Shown here: piece after piece, positions 33,392 through 37,584 of the stretch | Layout: every line of letters starts with the position of its first letter | How positions within the stretch are numbered: the stretch's first letter is position 1 | DNA from: Xylaria sp. FL1777 | Lineage: Eukaryota; Ascomycota; Sordariomycetes; Xylariales; Xylariaceae | DNA length: 37,584 nucleotides | Assembly: GCA_022578965.1 (NCBI GenBank) | Contig: MU400810.1 | Span: forward strand, 1 to 37,584 | Reading direction: 5' to 3' | Position numbers and translations under genes: made by a program | The notes under the pieces: generated by a model | The model's database searches: none | Told to the model about the DNA's origin: nothing | Seen by the model: only the letters and a program-made list of their open reading frames with translations

Positions 33392-35607
33392 GGCCGCTGC
33401 TTCACATATGAAATCGTGAGTTTGCTAGTGAAGAGAGATTTGGTAGGTCGTCTCGGGCAGGGCGGCGTCTCGAGCTTTAAAGCATTGGCCGGCCAGCCCA
33501 GCTCCTCACTCATTTCACGTTACAAATTTCCCGAGCAGTATTGTCTGAGTCACTTACTACTTCTTTGCTTTTTTTTGGTTCTGGGGTCTCACTAGCAACG
33601 ATACAACGAATATCTGCAGGTAGAAAGTCCAATCGAGGACAGCTGATATGTCATATCTACGATGCTTGGGACCAATCCTAGAGATGATCTGCCGCACCTC
33701 GTGCATTAGTTCATTCACCAGTGCAGTGCAGGGTCTCTTCTGACCACTTGGGAGTAGGATTGCAACGACATCCCCGGTCGACACAGAAATCTAGTTGTCT
33801 AAGAGGTTTAGATTCTCTGGGCACAGCTGAGCCCAACCACTCGAACCATTCTCTTCTTGTGCAACAGCTGTACGCAGCTAGCCGTTTTGATGCGTGATGA
33901 ACCAGCCAGCGTTGAGTCCGGAAATTGAGCGAGAGAACTCTCCACTTTTTGGTCTGACCGATACGGTAAGACAATGAATTATGATATACCGGTAGAGTAT
34001 ATTCTCCATCCAGTGTACACAACTGTGCAGCAGAAGTCCCACCGAAGCGCCAAATTCATTTTGGCCATTCACTACCTACACGTACAAGCTCTCGTGTCTC
34101 GATATTCATCAGTGGCGGTTAGAGTGTACCTAGGATACCAGTACAGTAGAATGGTAAGAGATGCTTCCCAGCCGAGAGATAAACAGCGGCTATACCCGCG
34201 AGCCATCGCTTCGGGAGTAGATCTCCACCTCCTTTTCTCCCCCGCTGAATGAAAGCCGCGTTACCGATTCGGTGCAATATTGATAGCTGCCCGGCTTCAC
34301 TACACCACGCGGACCAATCCAGACAGAGTGCCCAGGCTTTGTTGTGCACGCTACTGTACTAGGTATACACTACTGGAGGAAATTTTATGCCTTTGCGAAG
34401 AGGTACCGGTAATCTAAAATGTTTTTACTTAGCAAGTACCTACCACTACCAGTAATAAAGGGTCTACTAATTCACAGTTAAACTGGGTAGTACGAGCATT
34501 TGGCGGTACCCACGAACTTGAGTCGTACATGGGGGAGCCGTGTACGTAGTGTACTGAGTAAAAATGACTGGTAACACACAGTACACTACACTTCTACGCC
34601 TTGTCAGATTTGTGTTCATCCTGATATAGTTGAATGAGCCGTCCTGTTGTGGCATCATCATCTGTTGGGAGCAAGAGCACAATACAGCGCGTGGCGGTTA
34701 GCAGGCCACTTTTTCCAACTTGCAGTAACTTTTGTCCAGTATCTATGTATGTAGTAGCTCATAGATAGGTTAGTACAGGATAGGTGCTTAACCGAAACTA
34801 TTTGCATAGTTTAAGTAACGTAGAATAGTATACTATAAACACAAACCTGTGCTGTACCATCCATAAAGTAACAAACAGCATTAATGCTACATAAAATAAA
34901 CACCCAAATGTATAATAATCCTAAAGGAAGAGGCTTCACGAAGAGTTGGCATATAAAAATGAAATAGAGTTTGTTGTGGGATGTGTATGTGGGTGTTCAT
35001 TTAAGCTACCTAGAGGAATACTTAAACCCAGTCGATCGAAACAAGTGCCACCTAGTTCCCGTTCTACATCATCACGACGAAGTCATATTTTCAGTGTTAG
35101 TTACAATATATGTCGTATCGAGGAGCTGGGAGAGGTACCTTATTAGGCAAGGCTCTTTTCCCAGGAGGCATTGTATGTCAAGGGAAATCACTAGGGTATT
35201 TTCTGCGACATGTTTTTGTAGGGTAGTGCAATAGTTCATGAAGGCGAACTGCGCCCTTCAGCCTATCTCCGGCTTCGGCACTAGGAAGGGTCGCCCTTAT
35301 GTCAAACGGTAGACTAGAATCGTTACGAGCAATCTGTACGCTCAGTAGGGGAACTTTGAAGTCCGGTCATATGTATATGCGCAAGGCGCAATACAACTTT
35401 TCTCTATGAGTTGGATAGAATGTTTTCGACGTGTGAGTGTTGAACCCTCATTGCTATGTCTCCTCATCTAAGGCTGTTCAGATCTAATGTCGTCTATTTG
35501 ATGAGACAACGATGAACTTTTATTGATATTTCTCTCTTAATGTTTGTCTTCGATTTCAGATATGACGCTGTAAGTTCATTTAGATTCGTAGAAATTCAGT
35601 CACCTGC
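33392..35607. other. Intergenic region upstream of P450
   Basis: No gene was recognised. The first few hundred bases should contain the P450 promoter. Small frames at 33711-34022 (-) and 33974-34252 (+) overlap and look like chance. A run of short hairpins occurs at 35240-35300. Confidence 0.5.
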
Positions 35608-37015
35608 TTATGGCCAAACATCTCTTGGAGGTAAGACATCCCCAACCCATTCGTCCATTCGTCCAGACCAGGGAAAACATGCTCGCAGCGTCCCATTCTC
35701 ATATCGCGTGATATTGGCCTGAATGCTACCAACACTAAAACTAGTTAGATGAGGCAGGACATCAAGCACGAGAGCTGCAGCTCTCTCCGCAGCTTCTACC
35801 CCTTCCTGGTACACCTGACGTTGATATTCCCTGCCCCTGGGCCCCTCGAAAGCGTTGCCACAAAACGGGCCACCATCCCAGCCGACACCCAATTCAGAAG
35901 CACTAGGTAAATCCAGATGTGTTAGATTCTGGAGAGAACTGAGTAGCTGAAGGATTTCCTAGTGAGTGTAAGCGCCATCCCTGAGATTCAATTAAGCTCA
36001 CGAACTTTGAACGCAGACCCGTTGGAGTTTTCATTTGCAATAAATTCATACCGGGCATTCATCCCACCCCATAGGCCTAAACTCTCGACGCCTGGCATAT
36101 ATCCCGAAACGAGCTCTTCAGATTAGTGTCAGTTACCCATCATACTAGTCCTCAGACGTCCAGCCTGGATTAAATACCTTGAACCATGAGATCAGTCCAA
36201 CCCCAACTAGGCCTCATAGCAAACCTCTTTAGTTTCGGGGCGAACATTGTGGCTCGGATAAGAAGGGATTCCGGATCCTCGCTGCCGGAAATATCGTCTC
36301 GCGACGTCATACCACCTCTGTACTCTAGGACAGTGATATTGGAACCTAACTGCACAAGGAAGTGACTCAAGCGACCGAGTTCCAGTCTCTTGATGGAAGG
36401 AAGAACGAGTCCGCGGTCGAAAAAACGCTCCTCGAAATAATGAACATAAGCCGGTGGAATGCTCCATTTCAAAGTTTCAAGGCTAGTCATGTTTCCAAGT
36501 AGATCAGCGAATAGGCCGGGTACCTCTCTCGGGGGTTGCCGTGGTTCCAGGATCCAATTACTGTACTCTCCCTCGTAGACATAAATACTCGCCTGGAAAG
36601 TCTTGACTTGTGTAACTGCCGCCGGACAGCGAAGAATTTCCTGTGCTCGGATCAAAGCATTTGGCCAGCCCGGACGGTCGACACCCCACCGAGAGTTATC
36701 GATCTCCAGGTAGTCAAACAGATCAGATGGTATTTCAAGTCCATTTTCTCCCTCACTCAATTTATCTCCCATGATACCAGTCTTGGCTTCTCTGGATGAG
36801 AAGCAAAGGTAGGCTTCGGCGTCTGGCAAGCTCTCGAGCTTATTCTGGTTTTCAATGATCCACGGGTGTCTTGCGTCGAGAATAAACTGGGGGACGCGCG
36901 ACTGCCGATATGGATTGCTGAGAAACCCACCGGCCTTCTCTCTCCAGTGCCAAATGGTGGTTTGCCATGCTAGAGAAACTATCGGAAAAAGTATTAAAAC
37001 TATAATTAGCTTCAT
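35608..37015 (-). CDS. Secreted-type LRR-like protein, disrupted or unusually spliced
   Basis: It starts at the ATG at 37015 with a signal-peptide-like segment (MKLIIVLILFPIVSLAWQ) and no F-box. Exon 1 (37015-36178, 279 codons) and exon 2 (from 36115) are joined by a 62-nt intron. LRR-like pieces recur: NMTSLETLKWSIP, IKRLELGRL, PKLKRFAM, MPGVESLGLW. Downstream, the frame from 35958 to the stop at 35608 continues in the same style (LQNLTHLDLP). Between them there are two readings. Either the frame shifts near 35992 and then meets TAG at 35961-35959, interrupting an otherwise continuous NLRDGAYTH/EILQLL repeat. Or a 47-nt intron with a poor GTTCGT donor (36005-35959) is removed, giving an intact 432-residue protein. 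The continuous repeat in the gap favours a broken gene. The gene begins 227 bp from the right-hand RIP-mutated repeat. Function is unknown. Confidence 0.6.
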
Positions 37016-37241
37016 GTTAATACTGAACGAAGCTAGTCTAGGGTTCGCGTTACTATTTATTTTAGAGGAAATGCTGGTTTAAGTATTAAGCACAATAGCC
37101 CAAGCTGATTTTGCGTTGTTATGCTATTAGAACTTATGTTTAAAAGCTTTATATGTGTTCAGAAGTATAAGTGTTATCCGTTATAAATAGATGCCTAGAA
37201 CGAGATGCAGCAAAAAAAGTACTTAACTGAACTACCTAGTG

Positions 37242-37584
37242 CTATAGCTTTTAGGCAGCACAAGCTATAATGTACACCGTACAATAGTTGCTATGCAAAA
37301 ACTTAAGAAGTACAAACTAGCTTTACTTAAATTAGTAATATTTATATATAGTTTTTTAGTATTATACTTAAAAAATGTTTTTTTTTTAATATTTATTTTT
37401 TTAAATATAAACTTAACTTTATATAATAATTATAAAGTTTTAAATTAATATTTAAAAAGCATAAATAGCTATTTAAGCAGTTTTATAGTATTATATTTTA
37501 AATAAACTTTTATATAATATATTAATACTTTATTTATTTTTTATTTTATTTTTTAATTTTATTTTTATTTTATATATTTTAGTA
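37242..37584. repeat. RIP-degraded AT-rich repeat, right copy (inverted)
   Basis: It begins sharply near ttttaggcagcacaagcta and runs off the end of the window. It is the reverse complement of 1165-1505. About 25 transitions, no transversions and one A-run length change separate the two copies. Most differences have G or C in the left copy and A or T here, so this copy is the more heavily mutated. No coding potential remains. Confidence 0.9.

Overview
The window is nuclear DNA from a filamentous ascomycete, most likely a Sordariomycete. The evidence is short spliceosomal introns (51 to 227 nt, GT...AG) and fungal gene families (Pex16, a Fun19/Laf2-type SWIRM protein, a fungal class I terpene cyclase, a CYP505-like P450). 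Both ends are extremely AT-rich repeat with transition-only divergence, the signature of repeat-induced point mutation (RIP). Intergenic DNA is long and rich in short palindromic words (TACCTAGGTA, TACATGTA, TACTGCGTA). No prokaryotic features, CRISPR, rRNA or convincing tRNA were seen.

Layout. 1-1505: AT-rich RIP-mutated repeat. 3133-3405 (-): unrecognised open frame just upstream of the terpene synthase. 3564-4930 (+): four-exon class I terpene synthase with all metal-binding motifs intact. 4931-10598: mostly non-coding, with a possible decayed membrane-protein gene near 7.8-8.9 kb. 10599-11894 (+): three-exon short-chain dehydrogenase with a mitochondrial-type presequence. 14588-15880 (-): SWIRM-domain chromatin protein. 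15881-25568: a 9.7-kb stretch without a recognisable gene, full of simple repeats and inverted repeats. 25569-26117 (+): Nudix hydrolase. 28133-29439 (-): two-exon TDP2-like phosphodiesterase. 30045-31235 (-): peroxin 16. 32018-33391 (-): stand-alone soluble-type CYP505-like P450 with an altered I-helix. 35608-37015 (-): secreted-type LRR-like protein that is either broken or unusually spliced. 37242-37584: the same repeat as at the left end, inverted.

The central genes (SWIRM, Nudix, TDP2-like, PEX16) look like ordinary chromosomal genes. The terpene synthase, the P450 and the LRR-like gene are accessory types nearer the two repeats. Terpene cyclase, SDR and P450 could in principle form one oxidised-terpene pathway. 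They are, however, 6-27 kb apart with housekeeping genes between them, so a conventional tight cluster is not supported. The strongest unusual observations are the inverted RIP-mutated repeat pair bracketing about 35.7 kb, the orphan terpene cyclase, the P450 lacking the I-helix acid, and the strong enrichment of a 9-bp intergenic word.
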